Below, piece by piece: positions 1 through 6,461 of a stretch of DNA of 12,643 nucleotides. This DNA is from Bordetella parapertussis (GTDB taxonomy: Bacteria > Pseudomonadota > Gammaproteobacteria > Burkholderiales > Burkholderiaceae_B), in assembly GCA_945882005.1 (NCBI GenBank), contig CAMCWG010000057.1:1-12643 (forward strand), written 5' to 3'. The notes below the pieces were generated by a model that worked only from the letters and a program-made list of their open reading frames with translations, was not told the DNA's origin and did no database searches. The position numbers and the translations under genes are program-made. Numbering within the stretch: the stretch's first letter is position 1; every line of letters starts with the position of its first letter.

Positions 1-2511
1 GTTCGCTCGCAGATCAGTGTAATGATTGGGTTTCCACCTGCGGCAGAGTTTGCTCCTGCAAAAAAGGCGTTTGCGCAATGGCTTGAACGGTTTCGTGTGG
101 AGCCGGTGCCGGAATGGGTCGAGCGCTTGTCGGAGATCACCGAAACACCTAACCCAGTCTTTAGCGCGGACCAATGGGAAATCTTGCAGGCGCAATTGCA
201 ATCATTGCGTTTGGCTGCTGGACAACTGACGCTGCAGTTTATGCAGGCTGGTGAAGTTGACTTTACTGAGATCGCGAGGCGAGCGGATTTGGCGCTGGGG
301 CGCGTTGATCAGCCGAGTGAGTTGCTTCTAAGACTTGATGCCAACATTCAGCACCTATTGATTGATGAGTTCCAAGATACCAGCCAATCACAAATCCAGT
401 TAATTGAAAAAATCACTGCGGGTTGGCAGCCTGACGATGGACGGACGGTTTTTTTTGTAGGCGACCCGATGCAGTCGATCTATCGCTTTCGCAAAGCGAA
501 CGTTAGTTTGTTTTTACAAGTTCGAGACCACGGTCTACGAGCCTTTCGTGATGACAGCCTGATTCCAGAATACTTGCAACTCAGCGATAACTTTCGTTCG
601 CAAGCGGGCATTGTGCGTTGGGTGAATCAAACATTTGCTCCGATGTTTCCGCAGGAAGATGACGCTGAAGTCGGGGCGATTTCCTATGCAGAGTCAGAAC
701 CTTTTAAAGAACTTGCTCAGGGTGACGCCGTGCATTTTCATCATGCATGGGTTGGATCATCGCGCAGCACCGAGAGCATTGTGGTCGACTTGGTGCGCGA
801 AGCGCTCGCCCAGTTTCCAAACGCCGAGCATCCTGTTGCCGTGTTGGTTCGTGCGCGGTCTCACCTCAATGATGTGACGCGCTTGCTGACGCAAGCGGGG
901 ATTGCATGCAGAGCTGTGGATTTAGTGCCGCTCGATAAGCGACCGTATGTGATCGATCTGGTGCAGGTTGTTCGCGCCGTGACCCATCCTGGCGATCGGG
1001 CAGCTTGGGTATCGATCCTGCGCTCAGGCTATTGCGGCCTTTCGTTGAATAGCCTGCATGCGCTGTTTGCACAATATCCTAGACAAGCTGTTCCACAGGT
1101 ATTACATCGTGTCTTGCGCGTGTCGGAGGACGGGCGAGGGTGTTTGGCCGAGCAAATATTAGAACCCTCTGAGTTTGAGCGGCTGCGTGCGGTAGCGCCG
1201 ATTTTGTTAGAGGCCCTTGAGGCGGATGATGTATTGCCTTTTGCTTCACGCCTGCAGCGATTGTGGCGCGACCTTGGTGGTCCGGCCTTAGCGCTGTCGC
1301 CCTCTGACTTGCTCGACGCGGAAAGTTTGTTTGCGTTAATTGAGCGCTTGGCTCCCTACGGTGGGCTAGACATTGGGGCGCTTGAAAAACAAATGAAGAA
1401 ATTATTTGCCTCACCTGGAACCGACGCGCATGCCGTTGAGGTGATGACAATGCACAAGTGCAAAGGGCTACAGTTTGAATCGGTAATTTTGTATGGGCTA
1501 CAGCATGGGCCGACGAGCGATCGCGTACCGCTTGTTTACTTCGAGCAGGTTGGTTCAAAGCTGATGCTCGGGCCGATTAAGCCTCGCGCCCGCGAGGGTC
1601 ATGACCCGATTTCACGCTACCTTGGTTTGCGTGAAAAGCGTCGAGGGGATTACGAGGTGGACCGGTTGCTTTATGTTGCGGCCACGCGCGCCAAGCAGCG
1701 ATTACATCTCGTTGCCGAGATTTCGCTCAAGGACGGGTCGGTTACTAAGCCCGCCTCTGGTAGTTTGCTCAGCCGGCTGTGGTCTGGTTGGCCTTCGGTG
1801 GAGGTGCCGCCTGATTTGCAGCATAGCGATCGGGCGGTGTTACCAGTCCCTGCTCACCGCGGATCAGAATTGTTCAGACGAGAGTTGCCTGCGTTGCGCA
1901 CGCAGGCAGCAAAAGCCGAGCAAGTGGTAGCCAAGACAACTGCCTCGGGATTGGGCTACACGCAGGCCTTCGCTTGGCCGGCTGTCAAGTCTCATGATCG
2001 CCTCCTTGGAACCTTGATCCACTCTTGGTTAGATCACTTGGGACGACATTCAGGTCGAGGCTGGAGTGTTGACAAACTGCGTGCACAGCGCGGACGCATC
2101 GAATTGCAATGTCGACAGCTCGGTTTGCCTCAAGAAGAGATCGCGGACCTAGCGCACGAGGTCCTTGAGACCTTGTTGGCGATGATCACGAATGAACGAG
2201 GACGGGATTTATTGCTGAGCCTAGATGCACGTCGGGAATGGGTCTTACTGGATGCTGCGGGAAAAGTTTCGGTGCTTGATTTGGCTATATCCGACGAATC
2301 TGGATGGTTGGTTGTTGATTACAAAACTGGACGTCCGGCAAGCGATGAGAGCCGAGAAGCATTTGGCCAACGGATGCTGGCGCGATACACAACGCAATTG
2401 GCACGCTACTGCGAACAGGTTAGTGCTCTGGATGGCCGGCCTGCTCGCGCAGCCTTGTATTTCCCGCGTGATGACCTATGGTTTGACTTTGATCCCCGCG
2501 CTCGCGGCTAG
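1..2511 (+). CDS. AddA/RecB-like UvrD-family helicase with C-terminal RecB-type nuclease, partial (5' end outside window)
   Basis: The reading frame is open from base 1, so the ATG at 22 is probably internal and the N-terminus (Walker A motif included) lies outside the window. Numbering residues from that ATG, superfamily 1A helicase motifs appear in order: motif II DEFQDT (115-120), motif III GDPMQSIYRFRKA (147-159), motif IV DNFRS (189-193), motif V MTMHKCKGLQFE (475-486) and motif VI VAATRAK (552-558). The C-terminal PD-(D/E)XK nuclease looks complete: His667 in GTLIH, Asp753, Asp766 and Lys768 in DYKTG, then the QxxxY motif Gln792/Tyr796. Known AddA and RecB proteins unwind and resect double-strand breaks to load RecA, usually with a partner (AddB or RecC); a partner gene is expected upstream. 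The stop lies about 20 bases before the SRP RNA, so the RNA's promoter overlaps the gene's end. AddA versus another RecB-like paralogue cannot be decided from this fragment. Confidence 0.9.
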   Translation, partial: VRSQISVMIGFPPAAEFAPAKKAFAQWLERFRVEPVPEWVERLSEITETPNPVFSADQWEILQAQLQSLRLAAGQLTLQFMQAGEVDFTEIARRADLALGRVDQPSELLLRLDANIQHLLIDEFQDTSQSQIQLIEKITAGWQPDDGRTVFFVGDPMQSIYRFRKANVSLFLQVRDHGLRAFRDDSLIPEYLQLSDNFRSQAGIVRWVNQTFAPMFPQEDDAEVGAISYAESEPFKELAQGDAVHFHHAWVGSSRSTESIVVDLVREALAQFPNAEHPVAVLVRARSHLNDVTRLLTQAGIACRAVDLVPLDKRPYVIDLVQVVRAVTHPGDRAAWVSILRSGYCGLSLNSLHALFAQYPRQAVPQVLHRVLRVSEDGRGCLAEQILEPSEFERLRAVAPILLEALEADDVLPFASRLQRLWRDLGGPALALSPSDLLDAESLFALIERLAPYGGLDIGALEKQMKKLFASPGTDAHAVEVMTMHKCKGLQFESVILYGLQHGPTSDRVPLVYFEQVGSKLMLGPIKPRAREGHDPISRYLGLREKRRGDYEVDRLLYVAATRAKQRLHLVAEISLKDGSVTKPASGSLLSRLWSGWPSVEVPPDLQHSDRAVLPVPAHRGSELFRRELPALRTQAAKAEQVVAKTTASGLGYTQAFAWPAVKSHDRLLGTLIHSWLDHLGRHSGRGWSVDKLRAQRGRIELQCRQLGLPQEEIADLAHEVLETLLAMITNERGRDLLLSLDARREWVLLDAAGKVSVLDLAISDESGWLVVDYKTGRPASDESREAFGQRMLARYTTQLARYCEQVSALDGRPARAALYFPRDDLWFDFDPRARG

Positions 2512-2514
2512 CCC

Positions 2515-2523
2515 TGCTAGAAT
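2515..2523 (+). promoter_or_regulatory. Extended -10 promoter for the SRP RNA
   Basis: TGCTAGAAT reads as an extended -10 element: TGn at 2515-2517 followed by TAGAAT at 2518-2523. Initiation about 8 bases downstream would fall at 2531, exactly where the predicted SRP RNA terminal stem begins. No good -35 lies 17 bases upstream (that hexamer is CCCGCG). A TTGACT at 2483-2488 is about 29 bases away, too far to pair with it. Extended -10 promoters can work without a strong -35. The assignment is inferred from position and motif. Confidence 0.5.
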
Positions 2524-2530
2524 TGAGGTT

Positions 2531-2625
2531 GGCGGGCCCCTTCGCATGGTTCGGCGGCAAACCTGGTCAGGTCGGGAACGAAGCAGCCATAGTCGTGCAG
2601 AACTAGTGCCGAAGTCAGGCTCGCC
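2531..2625 (+). ncRNA. ffs: 4.5S signal recognition particle RNA (small bacterial type)
   Basis: This is the RNA of the signal recognition particle, which binds Ffh and targets nascent membrane and secreted proteins to the membrane. The conserved domain IV core is present: CTGGTCAGGTC, then a GGAA tetraloop at 2575-2578, then GAAGCAGCC. The loop-closing pair is G2574-C2579, whereas the sequence I recall from E. coli and Burkholderia has C-G. This compensatory swap supports a real paired structure. The ends form an 8-pair terminal helix (GGCGGGCC 2531-2538 with GGCTCGCC 2618-2625, one G-U pair). An inner helix pairs TTCGGC 2550-2555 with GCCGAA 2608-2613. At about 95 bases it is a small SRP RNA lacking the Alu domain. 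It is followed only by TCTTTAATT, a weak U-tract, so some transcription may continue into dnaX 32 bases on. Confidence 0.93.
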
Positions 2626-2657
2626 TCTTTAATTACCGTTTGTGGTCGGTACAGCTC

Positions 2658-4355
2658 ATGAGTTATCTGGTCCTTGCGCGCAAATGGCGTCCCCGTTCCT
2701 TCGACACGCTTGTCGGACAGGATCATGTTGTTCGTGCGTTGACGCACGCTTTGACAACGCAGCGCTTGCATCACGCCTGGTTATTTACTGGTACGCGCGG
2801 CGTTGGGAAGACAACGCTGTCGCGTATCTTGGCCAAGGCCCTTAACTGCGAGAAAGGCATCACGGCCACCCCCTGCGGTGTTTGTCAAGCGTGCACCGAA
2901 ATCGATGAAGGTCGATTCGTCGACTACCTCGAATTGGATGCAGCTTCCAATCGCGGTGTTGAGGAAATGACGCAATTGTTGGAGCAGGCTGTTTATTCGC
3001 CTGGTGCTGGACGCTTCAAGGTCTACATGATCGATGAAGTTCACATGCTCACCGGTCACGCCTTCAATGCCATGCTCAAGACGCTCGAAGAGCCTCCGCC
3101 GCATGTCAAGTTTATTTTGGCAACGACTGATCCACAGAAAATACCTGTAACTGTCTTGTCGCGCTGCTTGCAGTTCAACCTGAAGCAAATGCCGGGCGAG
3201 GCGATTGTTGGTCACCTTGAGAACGTTCTTGCCCAAGAGCAAATGCCTTTTGAGGTTCCTGCGCTGCGGTTGCTAGGGCAAGCGGCGGCTGGCTCGATGC
3301 GAGATGCGTTGTCCCTGACAGATCAAGCCATTGCATACAGTGCTGGAAACCTCACTGAGGAGGCTGTGCGCGGCATGCTGGGTACGATCGATCAGCGGCA
3401 CTTAGTGCGCCTGCTTGACGCCCTGCAGTCAGGGCAGGCCGCCACTGTGCTCGAGATTGCAGATGAACTGGCCACGCGCGGCTTGTCTTATCGCGCGGCA
3501 CTCGCTGATTTGGCCGTGATGTTGTCCCGAATAGCCATTGTGCAGAGGGTCGCTCAAGCGCTTGATCAAACTGATCCGATTGCTGCTGATCTGTCGCGTT
3601 TTGCGGCAAGTATGCACCCAGATGTGGTCCAGTTGTTCTACACCGTAGCCGTGCATAGCCGTAACGAACTTGTTTTAGCGCCCGATGAGTATGCCGGCTT
3701 TGTGATGGCGTGTCTGCGAATGCTGGCTCTTGTGCCACGCGGTGCGCAAGAACCAGAAAAACTTGCAATTCCTGAGCCTGTTCAAGCCCCTCCTAGCGAA
3801 CCAGTGGAAAGTACTTCAGCAACGGTGACAACAACTTCCGCTGCGCCTAAGGCTGCACCTGCTTCCACACCTGCCACCGCAGCTACCACCGCACCCGCTG
3901 CCGCATCGATCATCACACCGATCGTAACGCCGACTGCAGGCAATGCTCGCCCGAGCGTTGACGTAGTGCTACCTGAACCTTGGGCTGCCTTCTCTGCGAA
4001 GTTGCCTTTAACGGGAATGGCGCAGCAACTTGCCCGTCAGTCTGAATGCGTTTCAGCCAAAGGACGTACGATTCTGCTTCGCGTCTCCAATAAGGCACTC
4101 TCCGAAGGCGTGCATGCCGAGAGATTGCGTGTAGTGTTGAAAGAGTTTTTTGGGGCCGATTTACAAGTCTCGTTTGAGGTCGGAGCCGTGCAGGGCGAGT
4201 CTGCCCATGCCTTGGATCTGGCTGAGCAGGAGACCCGCCAGCAAAACGCCGAAGCTTCGGTTCAGGTTGATCCGTTTGTGCAGGCCTTAGTCAAAGATTT
4301 TGGCGCGCAGGTTGTGCCGGGCTCCGTCCGTCCTGGGCAGTCGAATTCAATTTAA
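2658..4355 (+). CDS. dnaX: DNA polymerase III subunit gamma/tau (clamp loader ATPase)
   Basis: DnaX (565 aa here) is the AAA+ motor subunit of the clamp loader, which places the beta sliding clamp on primed DNA. The N-terminus MSYLVLARKWRP is the family signature, so the ATG at 2658 is chosen over an in-frame TTG 18 bases upstream; no strong ribosome binding site precedes it. Walker A is GTRGVGKT (45-52), zinc-module cysteines are C64, C73, C76 and C79, Walker B is MIDEVH (124-129), and the SRC sensor/arginine-finger motif is at 168-170. Residues about 365-430 form a linker rich in Pro, Ala and Thr. The tau-type C-terminal region, which in E. coli contacts the polymerase and DnaB helicase, follows to 565. 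The E. coli slippery heptamer A AAA AAG for making gamma is absent; the longest A run in the linker is five (3757-3761). The ybaB gene starts 26 bases downstream, likely in one operon. Confidence 0.97.
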   Translation: MSYLVLARKWRPRSFDTLVGQDHVVRALTHALTTQRLHHAWLFTGTRGVGKTTLSRILAKALNCEKGITATPCGVCQACTEIDEGRFVDYLELDAASNRGVEEMTQLLEQAVYSPGAGRFKVYMIDEVHMLTGHAFNAMLKTLEEPPPHVKFILATTDPQKIPVTVLSRCLQFNLKQMPGEAIVGHLENVLAQEQMPFEVPALRLLGQAAAGSMRDALSLTDQAIAYSAGNLTEEAVRGMLGTIDQRHLVRLLDALQSGQAATVLEIADELATRGLSYRAALADLAVMLSRIAIVQRVAQALDQTDPIAADLSRFAASMHPDVVQLFYTVAVHSRNELVLAPDEYAGFVMACLRMLALVPRGAQEPEKLAIPEPVQAPPSEPVESTSATVTTTSAAPKAAPASTPATAATTAPAAASIITPIVTPTAGNARPSVDVVLPEPWAAFSAKLPLTGMAQQLARQSECVSAKGRTILLRVSNKALSEGVHAERLRVVLKEFFGADLQVSFEVGAVQGESAHALDLAEQETRQQNAEASVQVDPFVQALVKDFGAQVVPGSVRPGQSNSI

Positions 4356-4381
4356 ATTAATCGTATTTAGGAATTTCTATC

Positions 4382-4708
4382 ATGATGAAAGGGCAGATTG
4401 CCGGTCTTATGCGTCAAGCGCAACAGATGCAAGAAAATATGAAGAAGGCGCAGGATGCGCTTGCGGATATCCAAGTTGAGGGCGCTTCGGGTGGTGGCTT
4501 GGTAAAAGTCACGATGACATGTCGCCATGACGTCAAGCGCGTCGCGATTGATCCGAGCTTGTTAGCCGATGACAAAGACATGCTCGAAGACTTGGTCGCC
4601 GCGGCGTTTAACGATGCCTTGCGCAAAGCGGAGGCCACGTCCTCTGAGAAAATGGCTGCTGTCACAGCGGGTATGCCGTTGCCACCCGGAATGAAGTTGC
4701 CTTTCTAA
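4382..4708 (+). CDS. ybaB: YbaB/EbfC family nucleoid-associated DNA-binding protein
   Basis: A 108-residue protein, the usual length for this family. The start [20 protein letters not shown] and the end LPPGMKLPF match what I recall of the family. The N-terminal half is a Gln/Met/Lys-rich helix. A glycine-rich strand turn ([11 protein letters not shown], about 34-44) follows, then a helix rich in Asp, Glu and Ala. Known members are homodimers with tweezer-like shape that bind DNA and associate with the nucleoid; their physiological role is still loosely defined. Two ATG codons are adjacent (4382 and 4385). An AGGA at 4369-4372 lies 9 bases before the first, which favours 4382. It sits between dnaX and recR, the classical arrangement, with only 9 bases before recR, which implies cotranscription. 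Confidence 0.95.
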   Translation: MMKGQIAGLMRQAQQMQENMKKAQDALADIQVEGASGGGLVKVTMTCRHDVKRVAIDPSLLADDKDMLEDLVAAAFNDALRKAEATSSEKMAAVTAGMPLPPGMKLPF

Positions 4709-4717
4709 ATTCATTCC

Positions 4718-5326
4718 ATGGAAAACTCCACGTCAGAGCCGCAACCGTTATTGGCCCTGGTCGAAGCTTTAAAGCGTCTGCCTGGCGTTGGGGTGCGTAC
4801 TGCGCGACGCATGGCCTACCATTTGTTGCAACATGATTTGCAGGCGGCCCAACAACTGGGTCAGGCGTTGACGAATGCCGTGGAGCGACTGCAGCATTGC
4901 GAGCAGTGCAACGGCTTTACCGAAGTCCCGGTCTGTGCAACCTGTTTGCACTCAGAACGCGATAAGACCTTGCTTTGTATTGTCGAGACCCCGGCAGATC
5001 AAAATTCAATTGAAGCGACACATGGCTACACCGGGCTCTATTACGTTCTGATGGGGCATTTGGCGCCGCTCGAGGGTACCGGCCCCGATGAGCTCGATTT
5101 TGATCGTGTACTAGCGCGTGCGGCCGATGGGGTTGTGCAAGAGGTCATCTTGGCGACGAACTTCACAGCCGAGGGTGAAACAACTGCGCATTATCTATCC
5201 GAGGCGTTGCGCACGCGAGGGATTAAGGTAACGAGATTGGCGCGTGGTGTCCCTGCAGGCAGTGAAATCGAATATGTGGATGCAGGGACTGTCGCTTGGG
5301 CGCTCATGGAGCGCAAGCCCACCTAA
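4718..5326 (+). CDS. recR: Recombination mediator protein RecR
   Basis: RecR (202 aa, close to the E. coli length of 201) acts in the RecFOR pathway, helping load RecA onto single-stranded gaps coated with SSB. A helix-hairpin-helix region contains [17 protein letters not shown] (21-37). A zinc finger follows with C61, C64, C73 and C76. The Toprim domain begins at [10 protein letters not shown] (85-94), with acidic residues E90 and D94, and includes the [14 protein letters not shown] segment (111-124). The C-terminal [14 protein letters not shown] and [14 protein letters not shown] are family motifs. No clear ribosome binding site precedes the ATG, so translation may be coupled to ybaB, which stops 9 bases upstream. 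It is probably the last gene of the dnaX-ybaB-recR operon, since the next gene is on the opposite strand. Its stop codon lies inside a small inverted repeat. Confidence 0.97.
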   Translation: MENSTSEPQPLLALVEALKRLPGVGVRTARRMAYHLLQHDLQAAQQLGQALTNAVERLQHCEQCNGFTEVPVCATCLHSERDKTLLCIVETPADQNSIEATHGYTGLYYVLMGHLAPLEGTGPDELDFDRVLARAADGVVQEVILATNFTAEGETTAHYLSEALRTRGIKVTRLARGVPAGSEIEYVDAGTVAWALMERKPT

Positions 5327-5336
5327 AGTAGGCGGG
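5318..5336. terminator. Possible hairpin between convergent recR and tal
   Basis: CCCACCTA (5318-5325), a 3-base AAG loop and TAGGCGGG (5329-5336) form an 8-position stem overlapping the recR stop. As plus-strand RNA it has one A-C mismatch; as minus-strand RNA that position becomes a G-U pair, so it folds better for tal transcripts. Neither side has a proper U-run straight after the stem. It could act as a weak or Rho-assisted end for both converging operons. Assigned from shape and position only. Confidence 0.3.
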
Positions 5337-5347
5337 GTTAAAAAGAT

Positions 5348-6301
5348 TTAGCGCTGCGCTTCAATCAAGCTGTCTAGTTTGCGCGCATCAGCCACAAACG
5401 CGCGGATACCTTCCGAAAGTTTTTCGGTCGCCATCGCGTCTTCGTTCAGTAAGAAGCGGAAAGCCTGTTCGCCTGCGGGCAGGCGCTTGGCTGGGTTCGC
5501 TTTCGCAAACTCCGCGTTCAAGCGTGAGGTGACGCTGCCTTGATCCGCGGATAGACTGGCAAGTAATTCTGGACTGATCGTGAGCAGATCACACCCTGCG
5601 AGCGCCAGAATTTGGCCTGTATTTCTAAAGCTTGCCCCCATGATTTCCGTGGAAATCTCAAAATTTTTGTAGTAGCTATAAATGCGAGATACGGACAGCA
5701 CACCCGGATCGTTCACGCCGCTATTGGCGGCCTCGTCCCAGGCCGATCCTTGTTGTTTCTTATGCCAGTCATAGATGCGACCAACAAAGGGCGAGATCAG
5801 CTGCACATTTGCATCCGCGCACTCAACGGCTTGAACGAGAGAGAACAGCAAGGTGAGATTGCATCGGATGCCCTCGGCCTGCAGAACCCGAGCAGCTTGT
5901 ATGCCTTCGTAAGTCGCAGCGATTTTGATCAAGATACGCGCGCGCTCAAAGCCTGCTTTTTCATACAGCGCAATGAGGCGGCGAGCACGTTCAACCGTGC
6001 TGCGCGTGTCGAAAGACAGTCGTGCATCGACTTCAGTCGAGACCCGTCCTGGCACGATGTTGAGAATTTCTGTCCCAAAGGCCACCAGGAGGTGGTCGAC
6101 TAGGTCGGGGGTGCTAGCGCCTGAATTGGCACGCACACAGCGCTCAAGCATGGGCTTGTATGCGTCTTGTTGTACGGCTTTGAGGATTAAGGACGGGTTG
6201 GTCGTTGCATCCGTGGGCTGATAGCGCCGCATGCCTTCAAAGTCGCCTGTATCGGCGACTACGGTGGTTTGGGATCTTAGGGATTCGAGAAGGCTTGCCA
6301 T
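5348..6301 (-). CDS. tal: Transaldolase
   Basis: Transaldolase moves a three-carbon dihydroxyacetone unit from sedoheptulose 7-phosphate to glyceraldehyde 3-phosphate in the non-oxidative pentose phosphate pathway, in the cytoplasm. The chosen ATG (6301) gives 317 aa, the same length as E. coli TalB, and begins [20 protein letters not shown] like that family. A longer TTG-initiated frame (to 6361) adds 20 residues with no family resemblance. GGAAG at 6311-6315 (read on the minus strand) is a suitable ribosome binding site 9 bases upstream. Expected active-site residues are present: D17, N35 in DATTNPS, E90, the Schiff-base lysine K126 in [10 protein letters not shown]150 and S170. It is a single gene, convergent with recR and divergent from carA, so it is functionally unrelated to its neighbours as far as the sequence shows. 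Confidence 0.96.
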   Translation of the reverse strand: MASLLESLRSQTTVVADTGDFEGMRRYQPTDATTNPSLILKAVQQDAYKPMLERCVRANSGASTPDLVDHLLVAFGTEILNIVPGRVSTEVDARLSFDTRSTVERARRLIALYEKAGFERARILIKIAATYEGIQAARVLQAEGIRCNLTLLFSLVQAVECADANVQLISPFVGRIYDWHKKQQGSAWDEAANSGVNDPGVLSVSRIYSYYKNFEISTEIMGASFRNTGQILALAGCDLLTISPELLASLSADQGSVTSRLNAEFAKANPAKRLPAGEQAFRFLLNEDAMATEKLSEGIRAFVADARKLDSLIEAQR

Positions 6302-6453
6302 CGGGTTATACTTCCAAGGTTTGCTTACTGATTTTGACGCCGGGGTTGATTGTGCTGCCAAATATATTCCAAGAAATAGAGCTAAAGAATGCTAAGCACA
6401 TCGCTTCTAGGCACGCCGCTTCTAAGCCCAATCCTTCGAATGAGAGCGTTTCT
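6302..6453. promoter_or_regulatory. Divergent tal/carA intergenic promoter and carA leader
   Basis: This 152-base gap must carry the promoters of tal (minus) and carA (plus). The self-complementary AATATATT at 6361-6368 provides TATATT on both strands and is the best -10 candidate for each direction. A TTGACG at 6334-6339 is 23 bases from the plus-strand copy, longer than ideal, and no well-spaced consensus -35 is seen on the minus strand. The 3' half holds a 15-base tandem duplication and a short ORF (6389-6475). No recognisable PurR, ArgR or PyrR-type site was seen. Promoter positions are inferred. Confidence 0.4.
6396..6425 (+). repeat. 15-base tandem duplication in the carA leader
   Basis: GCACATCGCTTCTAG (6396-6410) is followed immediately by GCACGCCGCTTCTAA (6411-6425), identical at 12 of 15 positions. 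A weaker third copy (9 of 15) may follow at 6426-6440. Fifteen is a multiple of three, so the duplication preserves any reading frame through it. It lies just before the carA start. Confidence 0.6.
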
Positions 6454-6461
6454 TTGCGCTC
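6444..6461 (+). promoter_or_regulatory. Small hairpin around the probable carA start codon
   Basis: GAGCG (6444-6448) can pair with CGCTC (6457-6461) around the 8-base loop TTTCTTTG, whose last three bases are the probable TTG start of carA. Part of the GAGAG ribosome binding site (6442-6446) lies in the 5' arm. Such a fold could limit ribosome access. The stem is only five pairs, so it may be chance. Confidence 0.25.

Noticed and set aside
22..24. ATG at 22 as the true start of the helicase gene
   Set aside because: The frame is open to base 1, and the protein from 22 lacks helicase motifs I and Ia, so this is an internal Met of a truncated gene.
1079..1558. 159-codon minus-strand ORF inside the helicase gene
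   Set aside because: It is antisense to strongly conserved helicase sequence, its translation resembles no family, and it is rich in the residues expected from reverse reading.
2483..2488. TTGACT as -35 box for the SRP RNA
   Set aside because: It is about 29 bases from the TAGAAT -10, far beyond usable spacing.
2225..2632. Plus-strand 135-codon ORF overlapping the helicase end and SRP RNA
   Set aside because: It is an alternative frame of the nuclease domain that runs through the SRP RNA; no family similarity.
2517..2774. Minus-strand ORF of 85 codons across the SRP RNA and dnaX start
   Set aside because: It is antisense to a structural RNA and to the conserved DnaX N-terminus and has no recognisable protein features.
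3757..3761. Run of five A in dnaX as a programmed frameshift site
   Set aside because: It does not form an X XXY YYZ heptamer in the dnaX frame.
6302..6361. 20-residue N-terminal extension of transaldolase from TTG
   Set aside because: The ATG at 6301 has a good ribosome binding site and gives the family length and N-terminus.
6205..6453. Long N-terminal extension of CarA
   Set aside because: It overlaps the antiparallel tal coding region and the only promoter space, and has no resemblance to CarA proteins.
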